Below, piece by piece: positions 1 through 7,839 of a DNA stretch of 28,863 bases. Location: positions 1 through 28,863 of the forward strand of contig PCBA01000014.1 in assembly GCA_002730855.1 (NCBI GenBank), written 5' to 3'. Position 1 is the first letter of the stretch. Every line of letters starts with the position of its first letter. Origin of the DNA: Gammaproteobacteria bacterium (GTDB lineage Bacteria > Pseudomonadota > Gammaproteobacteria > Magnimaribacterales > Magnimaribacteraceae). The notes below the pieces were generated by a model that was not told the DNA's origin, searched no databases, and saw nothing but the letters and a program-made list of their open reading frames with translations. The position numbers and the translations under genes were made by a program.

Positions 1-3000
1 AATGGGAGCAGAATCCATACAAACTCTTCTTAAGGATTTAGATTTAGAGTCTGTTATTAAAGATATTCAAGATGAAATGCCTTTAACTAAGTCTGAAGCT
101 AAACTTAAGAAGTTTGCAAAAAGGTTAAAATTACTTAAATCCTTTAACGAATCTGGAAATAGACCTGAATGGATGGTTCTAGAAGTTCTTCCAATATTAC
201 CACCTGACCTTAGGCCTTTAGTACCCTTAGAAGGAGGCAGGTTTGCTACATCTGATTTAAACGATTTATATAGAAGGGTTATAAACAGAAATAATAGGCT
301 TAAAAGACTATTAGACTTAAATGCGCCCGACATTATAACTAGGAATGAAAAAAGAATGCTCCAGGAGTCTGTTGATGCTCTTCTGGACAATGGAAGAAGA
401 GGTAGGGCTGTAACAGGTTCCAATAAAAGGCCTTTAAAATCTTTAGCGGATATGATTAAAGGCAAGCAAGGAAGGTTTAGGCAGAATTTATTAGGAAAAA
501 GGGTTGATTATTCAGGAAGGTCAGTAATAGTTGTAGGGCCAACTTTAAAGTTACATCAGTGTGGCCTGCCAAAGAAGATGGCTTTAGAGCTATTCAAGCC
601 TTTTGTTTTTGGAAGGCTTCAAGACTTAGAGTTAGCCAATACAATAAAACTTGCTAAAAGGATGGTTGACCGGGAAGAGCCTGAAGTATGGGATATTCTA
701 GATGAAGTTATAAGAGAACATCCGGTTTTGCTTAATAGAGCTCCAACACTACATAGGCTTGGTATACAAGCATTTGAACCTATCTTGGTTGAAGGGAAAG
801 CTATTCAACTACACCCTTTAGTATGTAAAGCTTACAACGCAGATTTTGATGGCGATCAAATGGCAGTTCACGTCCCTTTAACTCTTGAAGCTCAACTTGA
901 ATGTAGGGCTTTAATGATGGCAACAAATAATATTCTTTCTCCGTCAAACGGAAAACCCATTATTGATCCTTCACAAGATGTTGTATTAGGCCTTTATTAC
1001 ATGTCTAGAGAAAAAGTTAATGATTTAGGTGAAGGAAGGATTATGTCCTCTCCTGATGAGGTAAATAGAGCTTATTACTCTGGGACTGTAGGACTTCAGG
1101 CGAAAATAAAGGTAAGACTAAAGCCAAATAAACTAGATGATGAACCAACACAGATTGTAGAAACAACTACCGGAAGAACATTGATTTATGAATTATTGCC
1201 TCAAGGAATGTCTTTTGATCTAGTTAATAGAACTTTAGATAGCAAGCTTATCTCTTCCTTAATAGATGACTGTTATAGAAAAGCTGGACTTAAATCAACT
1301 GTAATTTTTGCAGATCAACTTATGTATTTAGGATATGAGTTCTCTACAAAATCTGGATCTTCTATTGGTATAGATGACTTTGTTATACCTGACGATAAAG
1401 AGAAGATTGTTGTGGAGGCAGAAAAAGAAGTCAAAGACATAGAATCCCAGTTTGCATCAGGTCTTGTAACAAAAGGTGAAAAATACAATAAAGCTATAGA
1501 TATTTGGACGAGAGCAAATGAAATGATTGCAAAATCAATGATGGACAATATTTCAAAAGATGAGATTCAAGAAGCAGATGGAACTAAAGTTTTATCTGAT
1601 TCTTTCAACTCAGTATTTATGTATGCAGACTCAGGATCCAGAGGCTCTCCTGCTCAGATAAGGCAATTAGCTGGCATGAGAGGTTTGCTGGCTAAACCAG
1701 ATGGGTCAATAATTGAAACTCCTGTTACTTCAAATTTTAGAGAAGGGCTTACTGCTCAAGAGTATTTTATATCTACTCATGGAGCGAGAAAGGGACTTGC
1801 AGATACAGCGCTAAAAACAGCTAATTCAGGATATTTAACTAGAAGGTTAGTAGATGTTGCGCAAGACATGGTAGTTAGTGAAGAAGACTGTAAAACTTCT
1901 AATGGGATTGTGATGAAATCTATCATTGATGGCGGTCAAGTCTTGGTTCCTTTGGGGGATAGAGTATTAGGAAGAACTGTAGCTGAAAAAGTTACATCTC
2001 CAGACGGAAAAGAAGTATTGATTAAGGCTGGAACTTTAATAGATGAAGACTTAGTAGATTCTTTAGATGAAAAGAATATATATGAAATAAAAGTTAGATC
2101 AGCAATACATTGTGAAACGATACACGGAATTTGTTCTAAGTGTTATGGAAGAGATCTAGGAAGAGGGCATAAAGTAGATATAGGTGAATCTGTAGGTATT
2201 GTAGCTGCTCAGTCTATAGGAGAACCCGGTACTCAATTAACTATGAGAACTTTCCATATAGGAGGAGCAGCCTCTGGTACTTCCGCTGAAGATAATGTTG
2301 AGACAAATTATGCAGGAAAGGTAATTTACACGACAAGAACAGTTAAGAAGAAAGATGGAACTTATATTTCTTTAGCACAATCTTCTAATATTACTGTAGT
2401 AGATGAGAATGGACGTGTAGTAGAAAGTCATAAGGTTCCTTATGGAACGGTATTAAATTTTGCTACAGGTAGCAAGGTAAGCCCAGGTGATATTTTAGCA
2501 AAATGGGACCCTTTAACTCGTCCTGTAATAGCCGAAGTTGCAGGTAAGGCAAAATTTGTTGATATAGAAGACGGTATAACTGCCAGAGTTAAGCAAGACG
2601 AATTAACTGGGCTAAGTAATATTGAGATAATTGATGTAATTGAAAGACCCAAAGGAGAAGCTCAAGAAAAAAGGCCAGCTATTCACATCGTTGATGGAAG
2701 AGGTAAAGATAAGAGTTTGCCTGAGTCAGAGGCTCCTGCGATATATACACTTCCAGGTAATGCCTTTTTACAATTAACTGATGGAAAGCAAATTGAAGTT
2801 GGTGGAGTTATAGCTAGAATTTCACAAGAATCAGCTAAAACAAAAGATATTACAGGTGGACTTCCACGAGTTGCTGATCTGTTTGAAGCCCGAAAACCTA
2901 AGGAGCCAGCTATACTTGCTCAGTCATCAGGAGTCATTTCATGGGGTAAGCCTACTAAAGGTAAAGAAAGAATGATTATTACTAATGAAGATGGTGATGA

Positions 3001-3628
3001 ACATGCAACACTGATACCTAAAACAAGGCACATAAACGTTTTTGAAGGAGAAAGAGTTGAAATGGGGGATATAGTATCTGATGGTTCTATGAGTCCTCAC
3101 GATATTTTGGCCTTAAGAGGGCTAGAAGAACTTACAGACTATATAGTTAACGGAATTCAAGAAGTTTATAGGCTCCAAGGTGTAAGTATTAATGATAAAC
3201 ACATAGAAGTTATTCTTAATCAAATGCTTAGAAAGGTGACTATAACTGAACCAGGAGATTCTGATTTTATTCTTGGGGAGCAGGCAGAATTTTCTAGAGT
3301 TAAGGAGGCTAATCTTACTTTACGCAAAGACAAAAAAGCTGAAATACAATTTGAAAGAATTTTATTAGGTATTACTAAAGCATCTCTTGCTACAGAGTCT
3401 TTCATTTCTGCGGCTTCTTTCCAGGAGACAACAAGAGTACTAACAGAAGCAGCTACCACTGGCCGTGTAGATCGTTTAAGAGGTTTAAAAGAGAACGTAG
3501 TTGTTGGAAGGTTAATACCTGCAGGTTCTGGACTGGCTCAACTTGCTGCTGAGGAAAATCAAGTCGAAGAGGATTTTGAGATCGACCTCGAGAAAGCATT
3601 AAGTGAGGCGCTTAATGAAGAAAACTAA
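1..3628 (+). CDS. rpoC: RNA polymerase beta' subunit (3' part, 5' end outside window)
   Basis: Largest catalytic subunit of RNA polymerase. The reading frame begins at base 2 and gives 1208 residues with no start of its own; against the ~1400-residue family it lacks about 180 N-terminal residues, including the first zinc site. The catalytic NADFDGD motif, whose three aspartates bind Mg2+, is at fragment residues 279-285. The rudder/lid region rich in NNRLKRLL, the second zinc site (EEDC, then CETIHGICSKC near residues 700-720) and the trigger-loop/bridge-helix region (AAQSIGEPGTQLTMRTFHIGG) are intact. The end is the usual LLGITKASLATES and GLKENVVVGRLIPAG block with a short acidic tail. No large lineage insertion is seen. 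It should be cotranscribed with rpoB upstream, outside the window. Identity is certain. Confidence 0.99.
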   Translation, partial: MGAESIQTLLKDLDLESVIKDIQDEMPLTKSEAKLKKFAKRLKLLKSFNESGNRPEWMVLEVLPILPPDLRPLVPLEGGRFATSDLNDLYRRVINRNNRLKRLLDLNAPDIITRNEKRMLQESVDALLDNGRRGRAVTGSNKRPLKSLADMIKGKQGRFRQNLLGKRVDYSGRSVIVVGPTLKLHQCGLPKKMALELFKPFVFGRLQDLELANTIKLAKRMVDREEPEVWDILDEVIREHPVLLNRAPTLHRLGIQAFEPILVEGKAIQLHPLVCKAYNADFDGDQMAVHVPLTLEAQLECRALMMATNNILSPSNGKPIIDPSQDVVLGLYYMSREKVNDLGEGRIMSSPDEVNRAYYSGTVGLQAKIKVRLKPNKLDDEPTQIVETTTGRTLIYELLPQGMSFDLVNRTLDSKLISSLIDDCYRKAGLKSTVIFADQLMYLGYEFSTKSGSSIGIDDFVIPDDKEKIVVEAEKEVKDIESQFASGLVTKGEKYNKAIDIWTRANEMIAKSMMDNISKDEIQEADGTKVLSDSFNSVFMYADSGSRGSPAQIRQLAGMRGLLAKPDGSIIETPVTSNFREGLTAQEYFISTHGARKGLADTALKTANSGYLTRRLVDVAQDMVVSEEDCKTSNGIVMKSIIDGGQVLVPLGDRVLGRTVAEKVTSPDGKEVLIKAGTLIDEDLVDSLDEKNIYEIKVRSAIHCETIHGICSKCYGRDLGRGHKVDIGESVGIVAAQSIGEPGTQLTMRTFHIGGAASGTSAEDNVETNYAGKVIYTTRTVKKKDGTYISLAQSSNITVVDENGRVVESHKVPYGTVLNFATGSKVSPGDILAKWDPLTRPVIAEVAGKAKFVDIEDGITARVKQDELTGLSNIEIIDVIERPKGEAQEKRPAIHIVDGRGKDKSLPESEAPAIYTLPGNAFLQLTDGKQIEVGGVIARISQESAKTKDITGGLPRVADLFEARKPKEPAILAQSSGVISWGKPTKGKERMIITNEDGDEHATLIPKTRHINVFEGERVEMGDIVSDGSMSPHDILALRGLEELTDYIVNGIQEVYRLQGVSINDKHIEVILNQMLRKVTITEPGDSDFILGEQAEFSRVKEANLTLRKDKKAEIQFERILLGITKASLATESFISAASFQETTRVLTEAATTGRVDRLRGLKENVVVGRLIPAGSGLAQLAAEENQVEEDFEIDLEKALSEALNEEN

Positions 3629-3632
3629 TACG

Positions 3633-3661
3633 TTGACGTTAATCGAAGGTCTCTTTACAAT
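3633..3661 (+). promoter_or_regulatory. sigma70-type promoter of the str operon
   Basis: TTGACG (3633-3638) and TACAAT (3656-3661) are separated by exactly 17 bp in the short gap between rpoC and rpsL. The predicted start is near 3668, leaving a leader of about 20 nt. The sequence after the -10 (TCGCGACC) is unusually GC-rich for this genome, which is typical of promoters under stringent control; that role is inferred. A 6-bp inverted repeat, AAGGTC 3646-3651 and GACCTT 3666-3671, flanks the -10. Confidence 0.75.
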
Positions 3662-3686
3662 TCGCGACCTTTATACTTTATAAGAT

Positions 3687-4058
3687 ATGGCAACAGTAAA
3701 TCAACTAGTAAGAAAACCTCGCAAAAGGAAGGTAATTAAAACTGATGTGCCTGCCTTAAAAGGTTCTCCTCAAAGGAGAGGAGTTTGTACCCGTGTCTAT
3801 ACTACGACACCAAAAAAACCAAATTCAGCATTAAGGAAAGTTTGTAAAGTGAGGCTTACATCTGGTTTCGAAGTAATTTCTTACATAGGCGGTGAAGGAC
3901 ATAATCTCCAAGAACATTCAGTAGTTCTAATTAGAGGTGGAAGGGTTAAAGATCTTCCTGGGGTAAGGTATCACACTGTTAGAGGAACCTTAGATACAGC
4001 TGGTGTTGATGATAGAAAACAAAGACGCTCTAAGTATGGAGCCAAGAAGCCTAAGTAA
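3687..4058 (+). CDS. rpsL: 30S ribosomal protein S12
   Basis: S12 sits at the decoding centre of the 30S subunit and monitors codon-anticodon pairing. The 123 residues match the family over the full length (124 in E. coli). The conserved loops TTPKKPNSALRK and GGRVKDLPGVRYH are present, with lysines at 43 and 88, the residues whose mutation gives streptomycin resistance, so the sequence looks like the sensitive type. Asp89, the site of RimO methylthiolation in E. coli, is also present. It is first in the str operon, 58 nt after rpoC and about 20 nt from the predicted transcription start. The sequence before the ATG (TATAAGAT) has no clear Shine-Dalgarno element. Identity is certain. Confidence 0.99.
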   Translation: MATVNQLVRKPRKRKVIKTDVPALKGSPQRRGVCTRVYTTTPKKPNSALRKVCKVRLTSGFEVISYIGGEGHNLQEHSVVLIRGGRVKDLPGVRYHTVRGTLDTAGVDDRKQRRSKYGAKKPK

Positions 4059-4063
4059 CCAAA

Positions 4064-4534
4064 ATGTCTAGAAGAAAAGCAGCCCCTAAAAGAAAAATAT
4101 TACCAGACCCAAAGTTTGGAAATTTAAAAGTAGCCAAGTTTATGAATCAGATTATGACAAATGGGAAGAAGTCAGTTGCTGAAAAGATAATATATGGCGC
4201 TTTTGATGAAATTTCGAAGAAATCTGATAAAGAACCTATTGAGGTATTTGAAAAGGCTTTAGAAGAAGTAGGTCCAATGGTAGAAGTAAAAGCAAGAAGA
4301 GTTGGTGGAGCTACTTACCAGATTCCCATGGAGGTTAGGCCAGCGAGAAGAAGTGCTTTAGCCATGAGGTGGATAGCTACTTACGCAAGATCAAGATCTG
4401 AGAAGAATATGACTCTTAGGCTTGCCAATGAACTTCTTGAAGCTTGTGAGGGGCGTGGAGAGGCTGTGAAGAAGAAAGAAGACACGCACAGGATGGCAGA
4501 AGCGAATAGAGCTTTTTCCCATTTCAGATTTTAA
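4064..4534 (+). CDS. rpsG: 30S ribosomal protein S7
   Basis: S7 is a primary binder of the 3' major domain of 16S rRNA; it nucleates assembly of the 30S head and contacts E-site tRNA. The 156 residues have the family start (MSRRKAAPKR) and helical core (KFMNQIMTNGKKSVAEKIIY, then GGATYQIPMEVRPARRSALAMRW). The length equals the standard bacterial form. Only 5 nt separate it from the rpsL stop, so translation is probably coupled to rpsL. In E. coli S7 represses this operon by binding a long rpsL-rpsG intercistronic region, and that region has no space here. The next gene is fusA, 19 nt on. Confidence 0.99.
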   Translation: MSRRKAAPKRKILPDPKFGNLKVAKFMNQIMTNGKKSVAEKIIYGAFDEISKKSDKEPIEVFEKALEEVGPMVEVKARRVGGATYQIPMEVRPARRSALAMRWIATYARSRSEKNMTLRLANELLEACEGRGEAVKKKEDTHRMAEANRAFSHFRF

Positions 4535-4553
4535 ACTACATATATAAATAATT

Positions 4554-6659
4554 ATGGCCAGAACTACTCCGTTAGAACTGTATAGAAATATTGGCATTTG
4601 TGCTCATGTTGATGCAGGTAAAACCACTACCACTGAAAGAGTTCTTTTTTACACTGGAATTTCTCATAAAATTGGTGAAGTTCATGACGGTGCGGCTGTT
4701 ATGGATTGGATGGAGCAAGAACAAGAAAGAGGAATTACTATTACTTCAGCAGCTACAACTTGTTTTTGGGAAGGAACAGCAAAACAATATAAGCAACATA
4801 GATTTAATATTATTGATACTCCTGGCCATGTCGATTTTACTATTGAAGTTGAAAGGTCCTTGAGGGTATTAGACGGAGCTGTTGTTGTTTTTTGTGGAAG
4901 TTCAGGAGTAGAACCTCAGTCTGAGACAGTGTGGAGACAGGCTAATAGATATGAAGTGCCAAGAATAGCTTTTATAAATAAGATGGATAGAGCTGGTGCA
5001 GATTTTCTCAAGGTTGTAGGAGAAATGGAGAACAGGCTAGGAGCTAATGCTATACCTATTCAGTTAGCTATAGGTGCTGAAGATGATTTTAAAGGGGTGA
5101 TAGACCTAATAAAGATGAAAGCGATTTATTGGGAAGGAGATGATATGGGGACCACCTTTGAGCTAAAAGATATCCCTGAAGATATGCTAGCTATTGCTTC
5201 TGAGTGGAGAGAAAAGATGGTTGAGTCTGCTGCAGAAGCAAACGAACAAGTTATGGATAAGTATTTAGAAGAGGGTGATTTATCTGAAGAAGAGATTAAG
5301 CAAGGGCTTAGAGAAAGAACATTAAATAATGAGATAGTTCCATGTCTTTGTGGTTCAGCATTTAAGAACAAAGGTGTACAGACTATGCTTGATGCAGTGA
5401 TTGATTTCTTACCGGCTCCTAATGAAGTAAAACCGGTTACAGGCGTACTAGAAAATGAAGAAGAAGCTATAAGAGAATCAAGTGATGACGCAGAGTTTGC
5501 TGGGATAGCTTTTAAGATTGCTACAGATCCTTTTGTTGGGTCTTTAACATTTGTCAGAGTGTATTCAGGTGTCTTGAGCACTGGGGACTCAGTATATTTA
5601 CCTATAAAAGGGAAAAAAGAAAGGATTGGTAGAATGCTTCAGATGCACTCAAATAAGAGAGATGAGATAACAGAAGCAAGAGCCGGAGATATATGTGCAG
5701 TTATAGGGCTAAAAGATGCTGTTACTGGTGAAACGCTTTGTGACGAGAAAAATAGAATTACCTTGGAGCAAATGAATTTTCCTGAGCCAGTTATATCTGT
5801 AGCTGTGGAACCTAAGACTAAAGAAGATCAAGAAAAGATGGGGGTAGCTTTAGGTAGGTTGGCACAAGAAGATCCTTCTTTTAGGTTGAGCTCAGATGAA
5901 GAGTCAGGTCAGACTATCATTTCGGGGATGGGCGAACTTCATCTTGATGTTTTAGTAGACAGAATGAGAAGAGAATTTAATGTTGAAGCTAATATGGGCA
6001 AGCCTCAGGTTGCTTACAGAGAAACTATTAAGAAACAAGTTGAACAAGAGTCTAAATTTGTTAGACAATCTGGAGGACGAGGTCAGTATGGCCATGTTTA
6101 TATAAGAATAGAACCTTTGGTTAAAGATGAAGACAGTGATGAGACTTACGAGTTTGTTAACGAAATAGTTGGTGGTGCAATTCCTAGGGAGTTTATTCCT
6201 GCTGTTGATAAGGGTTGTAAAGAGCAAATGGAATCTGGGGTTATAGCAGGATATCCACTCGTGAACGTAAAAGTTTCTTTGTACGATGGCTCATTTCACG
6301 ATGTAGATTCAAGCGAAGTTGCTTTTAAAGTTGCAGGTTCTACCGCTCTCAAAGAAGGTGCTAAAAAGGCTGATCCAGTTATATTAGAGCCTATCATGAG
6401 CTTAGAGGTAGTTACTCCTGAAGAATACATGGGTGATGTAGTTGGTGATTTAAGTAGAAGAAGAGGCGTAATTCATGGAATGGAAGATGGCCCTTCAGGA
6501 AAAGTAGTTTCTGGAGAAGTGCCTTTAGCAGAAATGTTTGGATACGCGACGGATTTAAGGTCTTCTTCTCAAGGAAGAGCAACCTTTACTATGGAACCTT
6601 TAAAATACGCTGAAGTACCTTCAAATGTTGCTGAAGCAATTATTAATAAAAACGATTAA
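4554..6659 (+). CDS. fusA: translation elongation factor EF-G
   Basis: GTPase that drives translocation of tRNA and mRNA and, with RRF, splits ribosomes after termination. The 701 residues are close to the 704 of E. coli. G motifs are AHVDAGKTT at 17-25, RGITI at 59-63, DTPGH at 88-92 and NKMD at 142-145. The domain II, III and IV blocks follow, with the domain IV motif SGGRGQYGHV and the C-terminal SRRRG stretch intact. The 19-nt gap after rpsG is almost pure A/T and has no Shine-Dalgarno element; the 13 bases ATAAATAATTATG at its start recur exactly at the rplC start. No tuf gene follows, although EF-Tu is the usual fourth member of this operon. A candidate terminator lies at 6691-6710. Confidence 0.99.
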   Translation: MARTTPLELYRNIGICAHVDAGKTTTTERVLFYTGISHKIGEVHDGAAVMDWMEQEQERGITITSAATTCFWEGTAKQYKQHRFNIIDTPGHVDFTIEVERSLRVLDGAVVVFCGSSGVEPQSETVWRQANRYEVPRIAFINKMDRAGADFLKVVGEMENRLGANAIPIQLAIGAEDDFKGVIDLIKMKAIYWEGDDMGTTFELKDIPEDMLAIASEWREKMVESAAEANEQVMDKYLEEGDLSEEEIKQGLRERTLNNEIVPCLCGSAFKNKGVQTMLDAVIDFLPAPNEVKPVTGVLENEEEAIRESSDDAEFAGIAFKIATDPFVGSLTFVRVYSGVLSTGDSVYLPIKGKKERIGRMLQMHSNKRDEITEARAGDICAVIGLKDAVTGETLCDEKNRITLEQMNFPEPVISVAVEPKTKEDQEKMGVALGRLAQEDPSFRLSSDEESGQTIISGMGELHLDVLVDRMRREFNVEANMGKPQVAYRETIKKQVEQESKFVRQSGGRGQYGHVYIRIEPLVKDEDSDETYEFVNEIVGGAIPREFIPAVDKGCKEQMESGVIAGYPLVNVKVSLYDGSFHDVDSSEVAFKVAGSTALKEGAKKADPVILEPIMSLEVVTPEEYMGDVVGDLSRRRGVIHGMEDGPSGKVVSGEVPLAEMFGYATDLRSSSQGRATFTMEPLKYAEVPSNVAEAIINKND

Positions 6660-6690
6660 AGGCTAGAGCTAATAGAATTACTTAAGAGCC

Positions 6691-6710
6691 CCTTTTTATA
6701 AAGGTTTTTT
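6691..6710 (+). terminator. candidate rho-independent terminator after fusA
   Basis: Stem CCTTT (6691-6695) and AAAGG (6700-6704) with loop TTAT, followed at once by six T (6705-6710) and another T6 run at 6715-6720. The stem is only 5 bp, so it is weak; its place between fusA and a strong new promoter 11 bp downstream makes it plausible as the end of the str operon. Confidence 0.5.
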
Positions 6711-6721
6711 GCACTTTTTTG

Positions 6722-6750
6722 TTGACACAAGAGGGCCACAAAACTAGAAT
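6722..6750 (+). promoter_or_regulatory. near-consensus sigma70 promoter of the S10-spc-alpha cluster
   Basis: TTGACA (6722-6727) and TAGAAT (6745-6750) with a 17-bp spacer; the -35 is a perfect consensus match and the -10 differs from TATAAT at one position. The predicted start near 6757 gives a leader of about 125 nt before rpsJ. It is the best promoter-like sequence I see in the window and probably drives all genes from rpsJ to rplQ, since the longest later gap is 14 nt. Confidence 0.82.
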
Positions 6751-6756
6751 CATCGC

Positions 6757-6882
6757 TCGTTTTATTGGAAGGGCCTTTATCTAAATAATTTTTCAGATAT
6801 AAGGCTAATTTGTTAAATAACCAACCTGAAGAGTAGGGGGGTTTTTTTATGCTCTTTATTTGAAGAGCAATGAAGGGAAGAT
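6757..6882 (+). promoter_or_regulatory. structured 5' leader of the S10 operon (candidate L4-type control element)
   Basis: The stretch from the predicted start to rpsJ has no ORF but several possible helices. Hairpin 1 (6772-6806) pairs GGCCTTTATCT with AGATATAAGGCT through one bulged base, over a 12-nt loop. A weak AACC (6823-6826)/GGTT (6840-6843) stem is followed by a T7 run (6842-6848), like an intrinsic terminator. Hairpin 3 pairs GCTCTT (6851-6856) with AAGAGC (6863-6868). TGAAGAG occurs at 6827-6833 and 6861-6867, and TGAAGGG, holding the likely Shine-Dalgarno, at 6871-6877; CTCTT at 6852-6856 can pair with any of the three. In E. coli, L4 controls this operon through a leader hairpin and U tract; common ancestry or mechanism here is inference. 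Confidence 0.55.
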
Positions 6883-7197
6883 ATGCAAAACCAGAGCATT
6901 AGAATTAGGCTAAAAGCCTTTGATCATAAGCTTATTGATCGTTCTGCTAGAGAAATAGTGGAGACGGTCAAACGTACTGGAGCTAAAGTCAAAGGACCTA
7001 TTCCAATGCCAGTCAAGAAACACAAAACAACCATCTTAATTTCCCCCCACAAAGACAAAGACGCAAGAGATCAATACGAAATAAGAACCCACAAAAGAAC
7101 ACTAGATATCCTAGAACCTTCAGAAAAAACACTAGACGCACTAACAAAACTTGAGTTGTCAGCTGGAGTTGTTGTCCAGATCAGCTTGGATGAATAA
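6883..7197 (+). CDS. rpsJ: 30S ribosomal protein S10 (NusE)
   Basis: S10 is part of the 30S head; free S10 also joins NusB in transcription antitermination complexes. The 104 residues match the family (103 in E. coli), with IRIRLKAFDH near the start, GPIPMPVKK in the loop that reaches into the head and RTHKRTLDIL in the second half. GAAGGGA just upstream is a usable ribosome binding site, so the ATG at 6883 is preferred. It is first gene of the S10 operon, 6 nt before rplC. Bases 7021-7140 differ from the neighbours: by hand count 91 of 120 are A or C, and pyrimidine-ending codons mostly end in C. The protein itself looks normal. Confidence 0.98.
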   Translation: MQNQSIRIRLKAFDHKLIDRSAREIVETVKRTGAKVKGPIPMPVKKHKTTILISPHKDKDARDQYEIRTHKRTLDILEPSEKTLDALTKLELSAGVVVQISLDE

Positions 7198-7203
7198 ATA
7201 ATT

Positions 7204-7839
7204 ATGAGCATTGGATTGGTAGGTAAAAAACAAGGTATGACTAGAATATTCACGCCTGAAGGTGATGCTTGTGCGGTAAGCGTAGTTAGCGTAAGCCCTA
7301 ACACAATAACGCAAATAAAATCTCATGAGGTAGATGGATATTCTTCTATACAGGTAACGACTGGTGAGAAGAAGGATAAGCATGTGAATAAACCTAATTT
7401 GGGTCATTTTAAGAAAAGTTCTGTTAATCCTGGTGAAGGCCTTTGGGAATTTAGAGTTAAGTCTGAAGAAATAGAAGAGCTGAAAGTAGGAAATGAATTA
7501 TTCTTAGAACAATTTGAAGAAGGGCAGCAAATAGACGTCCAAGGGAAGTCTAAAGGAAAAGGTTTTGCAGGAACGGTAAAAAGATGGAATTTTAAAATGC
7601 AAGATGCTACTCACGGAAACTCTATATCTCACAGAGCTCCTGGTTCTATTGGGCAATGTCAAACTCCTGGAAAGGTCTGGAAAGGTAAAAAGATGTCTGG
7701 TCATATGGGAGATGAGAAGAAAACAATACAAAATCTTAAAATCGCGTCTATAGATAATGAAAATAATCTAGTCCTAATTAAAGGACCTATCCCTGGGCCA
7801 ACAGGTTCGAATGTGATTATAAAACCAGCTGTAAAATAG
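7204..7839 (+). CDS. rplC: 50S ribosomal protein L3
   Basis: L3 binds near the 3' end of 23S rRNA, starts 50S assembly and sends a long loop towards the peptidyl transferase centre. The 211 residues (209 in E. coli) start MSIGLVGKKQGMTRIF and contain the loop motif HRAPGSIGQCQTPG followed by GKKMSGHMG. The glutamine in GSIGQ is the one methylated by PrmB in E. coli. The start follows rpsJ by 6 nt, and its upstream sequence ends in ATAAATAATTATG with no Shine-Dalgarno element, the same 13 bases found at the fusA start. Its TAG stop touches the rplD start with no gap. Confidence 0.98.
   Translation: MSIGLVGKKQGMTRIFTPEGDACAVSVVSVSPNTITQIKSHEVDGYSSIQVTTGEKKDKHVNKPNLGHFKKSSVNPGEGLWEFRVKSEEIEELKVGNELFLEQFEEGQQIDVQGKSKGKGFAGTVKRWNFKMQDATHGNSISHRAPGSIGQCQTPGKVWKGKKMSGHMGDEKKTIQNLKIASIDNENNLVLIKGPIPGPTGSNVIIKPAVK

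Noticed and set aside
3672..3677. TATACT as an alternative -10 for rpsL
   Set aside because: No -35 at 16-18 bp, and the 3633-3661 pair is much better.
5126..5581. 151-codon minus-strand frame inside fusA, and similar frames at 67-465, 9100-9432 and 10960-11262
   Set aside because: All lie wholly inside conserved genes; their Ser/Leu-rich products are mirror images of the coding frame. No independent evidence.
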